A stretch of DNA of 64,000 bases from Phoronis australis (GCA_002633005.1 NMRA01000150.1:1976-65975); one strand, 5' to 3'. Numbered from the stretch's first letter, positions 45,801-56,190 are shown. Program-made: numbers and translations. The notes: generated by a model from the letters alone, not told the origin.

Positions 45801-46683
45801 ATCACAGCTCAGTGAAAGATTCAGGATGGATGACCGCGGCGAACTCAAATGGTTCCTGGGCATCGACTTCAAACGCGCTCCAGACGGCTGCTACACTGCA
45901 AATCAGGAACGTTATGTCAGAGCAGTACTTGACCGTTTTGGCATGACCGAATGCAAACCCGTAGCAACACCGATTGACCCCGCAGTGAAACTGACACCAG
46001 TAACTGGAGATACCGAGGACCACGGATACCCTTACAGACAGGCCGTGGGGAGCCTCGTTTATTTAAGTTGTGCGACCAGACCAGACATCAGCTGGTCATT
46101 ATCGATGTTGTCACAATTTCTGAACAAACCCGGACATACACACATAGTGGCATTGAAACGTGTATTGCGTTATCTACAAGGGACAAAATCGTACGGACTA
46201 ACGTTTAGACCATCGAATTCTCCGATCACTGGTTACACCGATTCCGACTGGGCGGGCGACGCGAGTGACCGGAAGTCAACCTCCGGGTACGTGTTCGGTG
46301 TACCTGGATCTGCGCCAGTTTCGTGGAAGAGCCGGAAACAACCGACAGTAGCACTCTCCTCATGCGAGGCTGAGTACATGGCTTTAACCGAGGCCACAAA
46401 GGAGATGTTATATCTCCGGTCACTGACAAATGACTTGGGACTCCCGCTACCGGAAATGTCAGTGATCTATTCCGATAACCAGGGCGCGATTGCACTTACA
46501 AAGGAATCCGCTAAGCAACATCAAAGGACCAAGCACATTGATGTCCGTTATCACTTCGTGAGAGAACAAGAAAACATTCTGTTCGAGTATACTCCATCTG
46601 GGGACAACCATGCGGACATTCTTACTAAGGGACTGGGAAAGACTGCTCATTTACAGGGTGCAACGAACCTGGGACTTTTGTGA
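42790..46683 (+). CDS. copia gag-pol polyprotein (1297 aa)
   Basis: One frame without breaks. Order, from the Met in the LTR: gag; CCHC knuckle CVACGKLGHETKDC (about residue 218) and CNFCKKSGSHTESEC (about 239); protease DGGASSH (about 307); integrase HHCC region, then catalytic D in TDVCG (503), D in SDNGGEY (564) and E in GKSERSW (602); reverse transcriptase with MDVKGAYLNA (902) and FWVDDIV (984); RNase H with TDSDWAG (1149), CEAEYMA (1192) and SDNQGA (1226). PR-IN-RT-RH is the copia order. An earlier ATG at 42691 in the same frame is within the LTR and unlikely to be used if transcription starts downstream of it. Confidence 0.96.
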   Translation: MSLSTGYGPSARSRLLFDGKQESFRIWDTRFTNYLYTLDKDVYNTLMATPEAPTGSDLISCNRRAYAELVQVLDERSLQLIMTDADGDGKKAYGILRNYYDSTEKPRVLTLYEELTTIRLNDGEDVTDYIIRAERACAGLRTAGENITDNLVIAMLLKGLPESYKSFIVVHTQMDKCKSLSEFKTALSNYASTEAARQPTAQSQSCAMTARGKPRKPKCVACGKLGHETKDCWGKSELHCNFCKKSGSHTESECFAKKRLSRSRKPNTSARMALGTDHGETGGNSDFGFVTRAYNSVEKQTHTGKLLVDGGASSHIINDPGLFVSYDNTFKPQEHFIELADGRRSNQLATARGNAKLTISDAQGIPRNVTLHNALLAPVFPMCLFSVSAATDHGGTVTFAKGKATLTQGGTTFNIARRGKLYYLPTQTDITQTYVTRSLEEWHHVLGHMNYDDILNLEKVCDGMTVVKRQRRSCTTCDLNKITKQPINRDIPVTHAKRPLERVHTDVCGPITPNSREGYKYIINFVDEYSSALFVYFLRSKDEAHIALKSFISDTAPYGKILEIHSDNGGEYVGESFRSVLRNNGIKHSTTAPYSSFQNGKSERSWRLIMEMARCLLVEAPVDKMYWPYAVKYAQYLRNRSFQRRTGKTAYELFCDKKPDMRQMHHFGSTCVILNERSKSKLDNRGKLGTYLGINPLNNAHYVLDSESGRVLTSRNIRMQTEYTFDGEDSEHVLQKPENTEVKVEPSNDNSQPPETPVETRPKRETRPPTYLSDYHVYTSIDYVYAVMNIPTTYDEAINAPDAVKWKQAMDREIESLKSNDTYEIVPLPEDRAETKGKWVYTIKQGKNPEDDVQHKARYVAKGFSQIPGVDYDETFSPTSRFTSLRMLLQKAANEKMMIHQMDVKGAYLNAPIDKEIFVAQPSGYEQSSTDGRRLTWRLNKSLYGLKQSGRLWYGTLTSFLQELGFTQSKNDPCMFSRDTATLMFWVDDIVVASSCESEITDIKSQLSERFRMDDRGELKWFLGIDFKRAPDGCYTANQERYVRAVLDRFGMTECKPVATPIDPAVKLTPVTGDTEDHGYPYRQAVGSLVYLSCATRPDISWSLSMLSQFLNKPGHTHIVALKRVLRYLQGTKSYGLTFRPSNSPITGYTDSDWAGDASDRKSTSGYVFGVPGSAPVSWKSRKQPTVALSSCEAEYMALTEATKEMLYLRSLTNDLGLPLPEMSVIYSDNQGAIALTKESAKQHQRTKHIDVRYHFVREQENILFEYTPSGDNHADILTKGLGKTAHLQGATNLGLL
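42805..42819 (+). promoter_or_regulatory. Primer-binding site, initiator tRNA-Met internal region
   Basis: GGTTATGGGCCCAGC directly abuts the LTR and is complementary to the anticodon arm of metazoan initiator tRNA-Met (GCTGGGCCCATAACC). Drosophila copia is known to be primed in this way by a tRNA half-molecule. Confidence 0.85.
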
Positions 46684-46748
46684 TAAGTTTTTTGTTCATT
46701 GTGCGTTGCAACCCCTGGGCCTTTTTGTGTGTGGGCCTGCTCCCGATT

Positions 46749-46757
46749 AAGGGGGGG
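46749..46757 (+). promoter_or_regulatory. Polypurine tract
   Basis: AAGGGGGGG immediately before the 3' LTR; the site of plus-strand priming. Confidence 0.9.
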
Positions 46758-46940
46758 TGTTGAGTATATAATCTAGCTAGCAGGCACCATATGTTAGTAA
46801 TCATGTAGAACTTATGTAAGTCTTAATTGCGCATGCTCACTGTAGCCACATGTACTATAACCACGTGTTTTAGTCAATCGAATATAGTTAGTGATTCTGT
46901 ACACACGTATTTTTTGTATTCCACGATGTCCCTCTCAACA
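46758..46940 (+). repeat. 3' LTR of copia element
   Basis: 183 bp, identical by eye to 42622-42804. Confidence 0.97.
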
Positions 46941-48742
46941 CCGCACTGAACATTGAATGACCCATGACAGACAAATTACATTCTGGAATGGGTCCGGCAG
47001 AAACCAAAAAAGGACCCCCCAAAAATGAGCTAGCACATACATTCGAGGTATCAAACAAAACCAATTCCATGAGATTCAATGCATGCCCTATGACAGACAA
47101 AATACACTCTGGATTGTGCCTGGCAGAAACCTTCAAAAATCTCAACATCTCAACCACAGTATGCCATCGAAACTTTGAACTACATTAGATACCCGTGATA
47201 CCGGCTAAAACTGACTTAAAACCAATAATCGTGGCGCACCAGATGACCCATGACAGACAACAAATTGTGCTCTGGAAATCGTTTGCCAGACACTCAATTA
47301 CACCTTAAAAGGTCATCATTCGGGGTACCACAGTAAACAATTCCATGTCATTCAAATAGATGTTAATGGTTATCAAAATGCCCTATGACAGTTAAAACCC
47401 ACTGTGGGTTGTCCTTGCCAGCCCAAGAAACCTCAACCATGTAATTTTGAAAATATATGACATTAGATAATGAGTTTATACTTTTACGTCTACTGAGCTG
47501 AGTGAGCTCTCCCTGGCTGGTTGTCAAATTGATGATGGCCGAGAGTCAGCATTTTGGAAAGCACCTGATAACAGTAAAACTTTGGTATACCAGGAACTGT
47601 CTAAAGCCAACTTATTAAGTGAAGTTGAAGAACGCAGGTAGTGTAATATAAAAAGCTACTGCCAGCAGAAAAGATATGTAAGCGACCACACATGGCCCTT
47701 GAATTTGCGCTAGATCGAGGAACCACTAAAATTATTTCCAAAGGCCCTTTCATTCCATTGACTCCTAAACAATACATTGAAAGAAAAGCAACATGCGTAT
47801 TTTTAAAAACCTTTAATCAAAATAAACTACAGTACGTGAAATAGTCAGAACAACACTTTCAAACATCAACCCATCAACTTATAACAGTATAGTAACAGAC
47901 AATTAAAATCACTGTATAAACGAGAACATCAAGCTACTAGATGTTTAATGTCAACAGTAGTTTCCTGTTGTTTTAATACGTTTCAATATCAGATTCGTCA
48001 CTGCTACCCCAGCTTGATTCGGGCTGGTTTGTTTCGTCATGACCCATATTTCCTGTACCTCTTGATCGGCTTGATTTTCAAAAAGGACATCAGGAACGGC
48101 AGATCCACAAAACCATACGGGAGTGTAGTATTCATCTTGTATCTTCCAACCGTAGGTTGTTTCTCGGATCGGCAGAATCCGCTTGGCCCCAGAGCAAGGC
48201 AACATAATGGGCTCGTTCAAGCTTGTTCAACAGTGTCTTTCGGCAAGGAGGAGGCAATGAGCAGTCAATCTTCTTGATGTTAGACATCGGCTTTTCCTGA
48301 AATAAATAGTGAGAAGATTTTATTGACGAAGGACCAATTGTCTAACAGCTGACGAACAAAAACATAGAACCTCACTACCATTTACTGTTTTTTTAAGTAT
48401 GAAGTGAAACTGAGCCTTTTGGTTTAATACTATGAAAATACTTGAAATTATTTTTGTTGCTTTTATGAACTATATTTTATCAATTACAGTTATTGCCTTG
48501 TTTATTTTTCCAGTCATTTCGATTAATTTCAGACATCTTGCATCTTTGACTCCTCCATTCATTCCATATAGGAGGCATGTGAATTCTTCCTTCTAATTTT
48601 CTTTCGTCTGGGAGATCTACGCTTATTTACTCTGAAAAGAAGCTGATAAGTGTCCCAGATGAGGATTTCCAGAGGCCTGACTTTCCCTTTCCTATACAGT
48701 GCTTTTGTGACATCACATCCTGTCATGGCATGCAGACCAGGC

Positions 48743-48890
48743 GTGCGTTCAGTAACGCTAGAACCTATGCTAGGACCTGGCTAAAATCTAGTTTTAGTCA
48801 CGTGTTCTCACTTAAAATACACGGAAATATCTCGCGTAATCTCGCGAAGTCTTGCTTTTTAGCGAGGTCCAAGCGTTACTGAACGGGAGG
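48743..48890. mobile_element. 148-bp MITE (CGTTCAGTAACGCT ends), copy 2
   Basis: GTGCGTTCAGTAACGCT and AGCGTTACTGAACGGGAGG ends, flanked by CAGGC (48738-48742 and 48891-48895). Skipping the element and one CAGGC joins the host protein motif ALPGLHAM in frame. Confidence 0.8.
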
Positions 48891-48946
48891 CAGGCAATGC
48901 TGCAGCGAGACCATGTTGCTCAAATCTGAACAATAGCAGTGACGTC

Positions 48947-49072
48947 TGTTGCATCGTTAGTCTAATAAAACAAGTATTAAATCAGGAACTAACGTGTATT
49001 GTTTATGTCAGACGATCGACGTACCGGAAGTGACTGCTTACATTTATACTACTCGAATGTAACAACGCTACA
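48947..49072 (-). repeat. 3' LTR of gypsy element
   Basis: 126 bp, TGTTGCATC...CGCTACA on the + strand. Confidence 0.88.
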
Positions 49073-49239
49073 CTCCTTCCATACTACAGAGTGAAGATTC
49101 CTACTCAATAAATGTTCCTGAAGATCTAAACAAAACGTGACAACTTGCTAATAAATGTTAATTAAGTGGCACCTAAGATCTAGTGCAAACAGGTACACTA
49201 AATGAAAACAGAAGTAAACAACTACATGCTACTTGAATG

Positions 49240-52227
49240 CTAGAGTAATCTTAAACAAGTAAGAACAAGAACTGGAATCTCATCTCTTGGGGGACTGGGA
49301 CTAGATGTAGACAGTTTCTTGCTAGATGTAGTAGATGTTGTAGAATCGATCTGGGTAGATCCATCTTCTTTGTCTTCTTCGTTGGTGTCTATGTTACCAT
49401 GGATCTGTCGGAAGTGTGAGGATTTACGGGTTATCATCTGTTGTCCTCGTTGTGCTGTAATCATGCTGCCTTTCTTATCAGTGACAGTGAAAGGTGACAG
49501 TTGGAACGGCGGTGTTGTTTTGTTCAACTTGGGTTGCTTCACTAGCACGTGATCTCCTGGTCGTAGATTCGAAGTCTGTGTATGTCAGCGGTTATCAGCA
49601 TATGACTTCATCTTGGCCTTGCTGGAGGTGTCATTCTCAACGATGCAATTGTGAACTGAAACGTTGTTGAGACACTGATGTATGGTGGGTAGACCAATGT
49701 TCATCTTTCGATCAGTGAGGGCTTCAAACGGAGATGTCTTGGTAGAGGAGTGAGGCGTCGCTCTGTACTGGGAAAGAAAGGTGGGAAGTTGCGTCTTCCA
49801 ATTCTCTTGGGCTGCTGTTGCTGCTCGTATGTACTTATTCAGAGTTCGCATGAATCTCTGCTTCGCCATTTGCTTCTGGCCACAACGGCGTAACTTTCTT
49901 GTGAACAATTCCGAACTGTTGAGCGAAGGCTGAGAACTCATGGCTGCTGAATGGCGGTCCATTGTTGGTCTTGAGTTTGTGAGGGTTGCCTTGTCGAGCA
50001 AAGATCATCTCGAGTTTCGGAATCACAGCCTTTGCTGAAGTAGACGAGATGATTTCTACTTCTGGATATCTGCTGTATTCATCAATAATTACAAGAAGAT
50101 ATTCTCCCGTAGGAAATGGACCCGCAAAATCCATGGCGAAGGAATGCCAAGATTCCACTGGAAGGTCAGTAGGTACAATTGGTTCTCTGTGAGGTTGTCC
50201 AGGGTTTGACGCTTGGCATGGAATACATCCGCTCACAGCCTTTTCTACAGCCTTTTCAATACCACTGAACCACACCTTTTCTCGGATGAGCTGTTTGGTT
50301 TTCACCACACCTTGATGGGACTTGTGGGCAATAGTGATTACACGCTTCTGGAGGCTCTCAGGAATGACCATTCTTTGTCCTCAAAGAACAATTCCATCTG
50401 CGACAGATAGTTCGTCCCTGAACGATGTGAACGAGCTCAGTTTTGCTGTGTTCCAAATTCCAGTTTCGATAGCTGTTACCAGCGCCTGTATCACTGGATC
50501 TTCTTGGCTCGCTGCATGTACCTCTTCTACAGTCATTGACTTCGGGACTGCAGTCTTCATTACACACTAAATGTAAGCTTCTGTGTTTTGTCGATTCGGC
50601 TGTCACTGGATGACGACTCATGTAGTCTGCTGGGTTGTTCTCATCTTTTCGTGAACGATACTGCACGGTCATATCATATGGCATAAGTCGTAGTCTCCAT
50701 CACTCCATTCTTGCTGTGGTCGGCTTCTGGCTCTTGATTATACCAAGCAAAGGTTTATGATCAGTGGTGATCGTGAAGGTTGAGCCATAAATGTAGATAT
50801 GGAACTTTTCAACTCCAAAGACAAGTGCGAGCATTTCTCGGTCTGTCTGTGAGTATCGTGTCTCAGGGTCAGTGAGTGCACGGCTTGCATACAAGATGAC
50901 TTTATCTTCTTGCATCAAGACAGCACCTAGGCCAACTGGGCTTGCGTCGACTAGTATTTCGGTTTTCTTCTGATGGTCGAAATATGTACTGAGGTACTTG
51001 TCAGCGCATCCTTCAGGTTATTGAAAGCTGTCTCTTCATCTTTGCCCCATGACCATGTGACGTCCTTCTTGGTGAGACGTCGTAACGGTTCAACAATGGT
51101 GGCATAATGACAAATAAATCTGGAAAGGTACTGCGCCATTCCGAGTAGAGATCGAACTTCTGCAGATGAGGAAGGAGCATTCATGTCGATGATGGCCTGA
51201 GTCTTGGACGGTTGTGGAGATATGCCTTGTGCACCAAACGTATGGCCATAGAAGGTAAGTTCATTCACAGAGAATAGGCACTTCTCTTTGTTGAGCTTAG
51301 CACCACTGTCGTCCAGCCTCTTCAGTGTTGCTTGTAGGGTTGCATCGTGTTCCATCTGGGTTTTGCAGAAGACAATTATGTCGTCTAGAGGTTCTTGGCA
51401 CCTGGGATGTCCTGAAGTAACTGTGCAATAGTATTCTGAAATAGTTCAGCTGCAGCGTTGATTCCAAACAGTAGTCTCTTTTATCGTCGTACATGTGTTG
51501 TAAATGTGGTGATGAAACGACTTTCTTCGTCCAACTCTAGTTGATGGTAGGCACTTGACATGTCTAACTTGCTGTAGCCTCACTCAGGTCACGGATAAGG
51601 TCATCAATAGTCGGCATGATGTGCTTGGTTCGCTTAATCGCTTTATTGGCTTCTCTCATGTCAACACACAGTCGTACGCCTTCTTTCTTGGGTATTACTA
51701 CAACTGGGCTAATCCATGGGGTGGGGCCGTTGACTTCCTCAATCACGTCGAGATCGGTCAGTCGTGCAATTTCTTGTTCGACATCTTTTCGCACGTGAAA
51801 TGGAATGCGTCGATGCCTCTGAGTTTTCGGTTGTATGCTGTCATCGATGTGGAGCTTGATCTTGACATCTTTGAGTTTGCCAATGCCTGGAGAAAACAGG
51901 AGAATACTCTTCACTCTCCGGGATGGATGACTGGAAGGCATACTGGATGAGACCAAGTGCTTGGGCGGTTTGTCCACAAAGTAGGCTGCAAGTGGGACGT
52001 TCTCGTCGAATCAGGTAGAAGGTCGCCATGCATTTAGAGCCATTACACGCCACTTCCGTTTTGAAGGAGCCCACTACGTCGAGGCATGCATCTTGTGCGT
52101 ATGCGTAAATCTTCGTCGAGCAGGGTTGTTGTGTAGGTCTCTCAGGAAAATGCTGTAGCATGGACTCGGGAATAATATTCACTGAAGCTCCCGTATCTAC
52201 AATGAATTCTACTGATGTATCAAGGAG
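49240..52227 (-). pseudogene. gypsy pol: protease, RT, RNase H, integrase (broken)
   Basis: Protease DTGASVNIIPES is at about 52205-52170. RT begins with WISPVVVIPKKEGVRLCVDMR (about 51700) and GHTFGAQGISPQPSKTQAI (51250). RNase H shows YASRALTDPETRYSQTDRE and TDHKPL (about 50895-50750). Integrase has the HHCC region HKSHQGVVKT...CIPCQ (about 50320-50215), a catalytic D in MDFAGPFPTG (50137), and TNNGPPF where the second catalytic Asp reads Asn (49960). At least five frame changes separate these pieces. The order PR-RT-RH-IN is gypsy-type; gag and integrase features suggest a Mag-like clade. Confidence 0.87.
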
Positions 52228-53174
52228 TTAAATATTGACCCTCGGGACGTTGCCTTTGACAGTATCAGCAGTGAACACGTATTTGGAGTCGGAATCGCTG
52301 TCGTGCTCACCAGTGTCTTCTCGACCGATTTGGCTGACTTGCTTTGATCTGTAAACTTGTGCGAAATGTCCAACTTTTCCACAGTTCAGACAGTCTCTCC
52401 CTTTTGCAGGACATATGGTGTTCGCAGGATGGGGAAAATCTCCACCACAGTTTCGACACACTCGGTTTCGTTTTCGCCAGTTGTTGTTGGGCTTGTGGTT
52501 GTTACTGGTGTGGGTCTGCCCTGATGACGTTCGCTTCGGGACTCGCGAGTTGAATGGTTTCTTGGGTCTGTGCTGGTCCTGTGGTTTGAACTGATGGGGC
52601 GACTGTGATTTGTGCTTGTGCAATGTTAGCGAGTTGACACCCTTTTCAATGTCACTGGCATGTTGTTCAGAGAGTTTGAGTGCATGTGCTTCGTCAAGAG
52701 CTTGTGTCAGCGTCATGTTGTCTCGTAGGCCACAACGGCGGAGTCGAGTGGAGGTGAACCCATGAAGAATGTTAAGATCTCACGATCTGTGTCATGAAAG
52801 TCACATGTGGCTGCAAGTGTTCTCAAGCGAGTGTGAAACGAGTCAATTGTCTCTGATGGTTCCTGCACCGCTTGCCTGAATTTGTATGTTTCATATGCAG
52901 TGTTTTGCTTAGGCGTGAAGTAAGTAGTGAAGCTTTGTTTCACAGTATCATAGGCATCTTCTTCACCCTGTTGAGCGTCTGTCATGCTATCATAGATATC
53001 AAACCCCTTTTCGCCTATGTAATGTAGTAATAGGGCTTTCTTACGTTTAGTGTCAGTAATGTTCAAGGCTTAAAGCATGTTTTCAAACTTGTTTAGCCAT
53101 TTCATCCACCTACTACCCGCGGATTGTTCATTGGCGTGTACCAGAAACGGGGGAAAGGCAGGTAGGGATGTCAT
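52228..53174 (-). pseudogene. gypsy gag
   Basis: The likely start ATG is at 53172-53174, followed after 34 codons by an in-frame stop (just above 53066). The frame then continues with the capsid region (KALLLHYIGEKGFDIYDS, FRQAVQEPSETIDSFHTRLR) and shifts once near 52715. The nucleocapsid part has a paired zinc motif CRNCGG...CLNCGKVGHFAQV, whose last Cys is replaced by Tyr. Confidence 0.85.
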
Positions 53175-53317
53175 ATCAACAGCACGGACTCAGCGTGTAC
53201 GGGCGAGGACAGCTCAAATATACTGCAAATGTCAGTTCGTGACAGTTTATGTAGGAATAACACGTATCCCTGTGACTTGTCGGTTGTTATTGGGGTCTTG
53301 TCGATCCTCATCGCCAG

Positions 53318-53447
53318 TGTTGCATCATTAGTTAGTCTAATAAAACAAGTATTAAATCAGGAACTAACGTGTATTGTGTATGTCAGACGATCGACGTACC
53401 GGAAGTGACTCCTTACATTTATACTACTCAAATGTAACAACACTACA
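53318..53447 (-). repeat. 5' LTR of gypsy element
   Basis: 130 bp, TGTTGCATC...CACTACA on the + strand. It has an extra GTTA relative to the other LTR. Confidence 0.88.
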
Positions 53448-55264
53448 ACGTCTATATGTCTGCGGTTATTACCAAATCCACAGTCCATTATTACACGCTC
53501 GAAAGGCATTTCTCTGTCGTTCTTCACTTGTGGTGTGATCATTTGGATGACAATTACAATAACATTTGTGTCGGAAGCCCTGATCAATGCATTGCCATTT
53601 GAGTTGGCTAAGTGGTAGGCAAGAAGCGCGTCGGCTTCTTGGTGGGAGCCTTGAAGATCTGGTGGATGATCAGCTGCCGTGGTACCACTGTAAGAAAGGC
53701 GAATACAGTTGCCGCCATGTTAGACAACAAGTGTTTTCTCCCCAAGAATTGGTCCATATGTTTACCTAGCAACTTGCTTTTTCTGTATTGATCATGGATC
53801 CGTCAGAGTACGCAATGGACAGTGGATACTGTGTAATTGGAAACGTTGTCACATATCGAATGTCAAAAACTGACATTTCCGAAATGATAACTAGTAAACA
53901 AATGAAAACGTCTCGAAGGCTCTCAGCTGTTGACTTGTCCTTGGCAAGAGGCTGCTCCTTGTTTATGCTTTCTTTTGTAAAGTTGTACACTTTTTGTCTT
54001 CTAATTGGCTTCAAAAAACTCTGCTTCTGAGTTGAACACTGGTCTTGGAATTCCAGTCGGAGTTTGTGTCCAGCATCAAGACACCCGCTTAGATACTCTT
54101 GGATTTCTTGTGTGACTGCTTTGACCAGCAGCAAAATTCACCAGTCGAATGTTGTTGCTAGCTCTGAAAAGGGGTCTCAGGAATTTGAAATTGCATTCAT
54201 CAGTTGGTCTTTGTCGTGGGTATCTTTTTCAATTCTACTTCCTGGTAGAGATGCATTGCTGGTTCCTCGTCAGATTCCTCAACTCCGCAACAGACATTCC
54301 TCGTTGAGTTGATGTAATGCACCATCTTCTTCTCATGGTAGAGTTGGAATTGTGAAAATTCCTAATTCCTTTCATAGGTGAAGCTGCGTCTCTGTTAACA
54401 TTCTGTTAAGCGTTAAATCTATTGCTGACCTTGAAAAATTTTGCTAGTTCTTGTAACTGAGAACGCCCCTGATTCCAGAATCATCCGAGTTTGCGGTGTG
54501 ACGTTTTTGAGCTGGTCGAGAAAAAGACAACCACAGCGAGCGTAATTAGGTCGGAAATACTTCTATGTAGTCCTCAATGTTGGTTGTGCACAAAGCACGC
54601 ATCAGTTTCCTGTGGAGATGATTAATCATGTATACATACATTCCCCAGAACTTCACAGTCTGCCTGAGCTTTCCGCACAGTAAGTCTATAAAGAATGAAT
54701 TGTACTCAGCCATGTGACTTTGAAATGTTGGGTGTGTTTTCAGGAACTCTTCTTGTCTGTCTAAAGAGATGTGTTTGAATTAATCACTTCACCTACCAGC
54801 CCTTGTTACCGTAACATGTCGTTGTTTTATATTTATTTAAATAGCATTGGAAGTCCAGTGTGTGGCTGCGTACCAAATTAGGGGTGATCTGTATTTTATC
54901 ACGGAGGACATGATATCGGCCATCGACAAATATCGACTCCGCGAAACTAAAACATTGCAAACAGTATACACCGCACTAAATTTTGAAATCATGTAAAAAT
55001 TTATCAAAAACTCACCATGATGCGAGTTAGCGGCCTTACATCTTGACACCCGTCTGCTTTTTGATTGTTGTGATAGTGTCATGAGAGTAAACTCAGGCTT
55101 TAGAGAATGAAAGTTTTATTTTCCTGCTGTCCCGCTTTTTGCATTTAACTTATAAATACACCACTTTTGTCACCAATTGAGAATATATGTACTTCGATTT
55201 CCTTGGTGCGATTTTTAACATCTTGTTGTCCAGTTGTTTGGGTTTCCCACCTGATTACTTGAAC

Positions 55265-56190
55265 TAGCGGAGGGAAGCTTCACGTACAATTGTAGCTCCA
55301 GTTTTAGGGTCCTTTCTGGGTTTCTGGCTGACTACTTCCAGAGTAAAAGTTGCCTTTCATGGGTCATTGGGTGTTCAGTGCAGCACGGTTGTTGGTTTTA
55401 AATCAGCTTAAGCCGATACCTTGAAAATATGTCTCAAAAATGGCATTCTGTGGTGAGATTTTTGAGGGTTTCTGCCAGGCACATTCCAGAGTGTATTTTG
55501 TCTGTAATAGGGCATTTAGTGACCTGTGACATGCATTGAATCTCATGGAATTGTTTTTTTGTGGTACCTCGAGTGTATGTGTTATCTCATTTTTGGGGTC
55601 CTTTTTTGGTTTCTGCCGGACCCTTTCCAGAGTGCAGTTTGTATGTCATGGGTCATTCGGTGTTCAATGCGGTTCTGTTGTTTGTTTAAAATCAGTTTTG
55701 GCCGTAACCTTGAAAATCTAGTCTAGCTCAAATTTTTGATGGCATACTGTGGTTGAGATTTTTGGGGGTTTCTGCCGGGCACAACCCAGAGTGTAATTTG
55801 TCTGTCATAGGGGTTTTAGTGATCTGTGACATGTATTGAATCATATGGAGTTGGTTTTTTGTGGTACCTCAAATGTATGTGCTAGCTCATTTTAGGGGAG
55901 TCCTTTTTGGTTTCTGCCGGACCCATTCCAGAGCGCAAATTGTCTGTCATGAGTCATTTGGTGTTTAGTGTGATAGTATTGTTAGTTTTAAATCAGTTTT
56001 GGCCCGTTCCTCGAATATCTAGTCTAGCTCATTTTTTTGGCCCTTTCTAAGGATCCCCAGGGGTCACACCCAGAGTGCAGACAACGGCAGACGTTCATTT
56101 CTGTACCTACTGAGGTGGACTCTAAATGCTCCCGTGGTCAGATGTTGGTACCTCGTTCATCTTTGCTAAGTGCTCTGGGCTGCTGGTCTA
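55265..56190. repeat. Right TIR arm, tandem ~300-bp units
   Basis: CATGGGTCATT recurs at about 55358, 55645 and 55948 (as CATGAGTCATT), in inverted orientation to the left arm. Inner units are more diverged than the outer 200 bp. Confidence 0.75.

Larger units (their letters stand above)
42622..46940 (+). mobile_element. Intact Ty1/copia LTR retrotransposon
   Basis: Two identical 183-bp LTRs, a 5-bp target duplication CCGCA (42617-42621 and 46941-46945), a primer-binding site, a polypurine tract and one uninterrupted gag-pol frame. The insertion lies in the third tandem unit of the left TIR arm. Identical LTRs imply very recent integration, and every part needed for movement appears present. 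Clade unassigned; the short LTR and tRNA-iMet internal primer fit copia-like marine invertebrate elements. Confidence 0.97.
48947..53447 (-). mobile_element. Decayed Ty3/gypsy retrotransposon
   Basis: LTRs at 53318-53447 (5') and 48947-49072 (3'), with 5-bp target duplication ACGTC (48942-48946 and 53448-53452). A polypurine tract GGAAGGAG (49073-49080, - strand) precedes the 3' LTR, and CTGGCGATGAGG follows the 5' LTR as a likely primer site offset by one base. gag, protease, RT, RNase H and integrase follow in gypsy order with multiple frameshifts. LTRs differ by a 4-bp indel and several substitutions. Confidence 0.93.
47950..54780 (-). pseudogene. Decayed gene of a multi-copy, PIN-nuclease-like family (interrupted by gypsy and a MITE)
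   Basis: Read on the - strand, pieces of one protein family appear in order: MAEYNSFFIDLL (about 54700), NYARCG (54533-54547), SVFDIRYVTTFP and YSDGSM (53794-53811), HQEADAL (53623-53643), IRASDTN (53564-53584), NNRRHIDV up to the gypsy site, then past it LHAMTGCD (48713-48736), RKGKVRP (48673-48693), PPPCRKTLLNK (48220-48252) and GWKIQDEYYTPVWF (about 48095-48145). I know this set of motifs, in this order, from a widely multiplied unnamed protein family in invertebrates. Several frameshifts and stops occur, so it is inactive. EAD...SDTD resembles the acidic core of FEN1/XPG PIN nucleases (inference). Confidence 0.6.
41805..56190 (-). mobile_element. Large long-TIR DNA element (~5.4 kb) hosting three later insertions
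   Basis: Inverted arms lie at 41805-42621 plus 46946-47450 (left) and 55265-56190 (right). Both start with the same outer ~240 bp (CTAAGTGCTC, GAACGAGGTACCAACATCTG, GGTCACACCC in one orientation and complements in the other), followed by ~300-bp tandem units. Removing copia (42622-46940), gypsy (48947-53447), one MITE (48743-48890) and their target copies leaves about 5.4 kb. A decayed gene on the - strand fills the middle. Exact termini and target duplication were not resolved. Confidence 0.65.

Noticed and set aside
43285-46495. Minus-strand frames across the copia element
   Set aside because: Shadows of the intact + strand gag-pol frame.
51555-51950. Plus-strand frames of 60-131 codons across 49.3-52.6 kb
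   Set aside because: Shadows of the minus-strand gypsy pol and gag regions.
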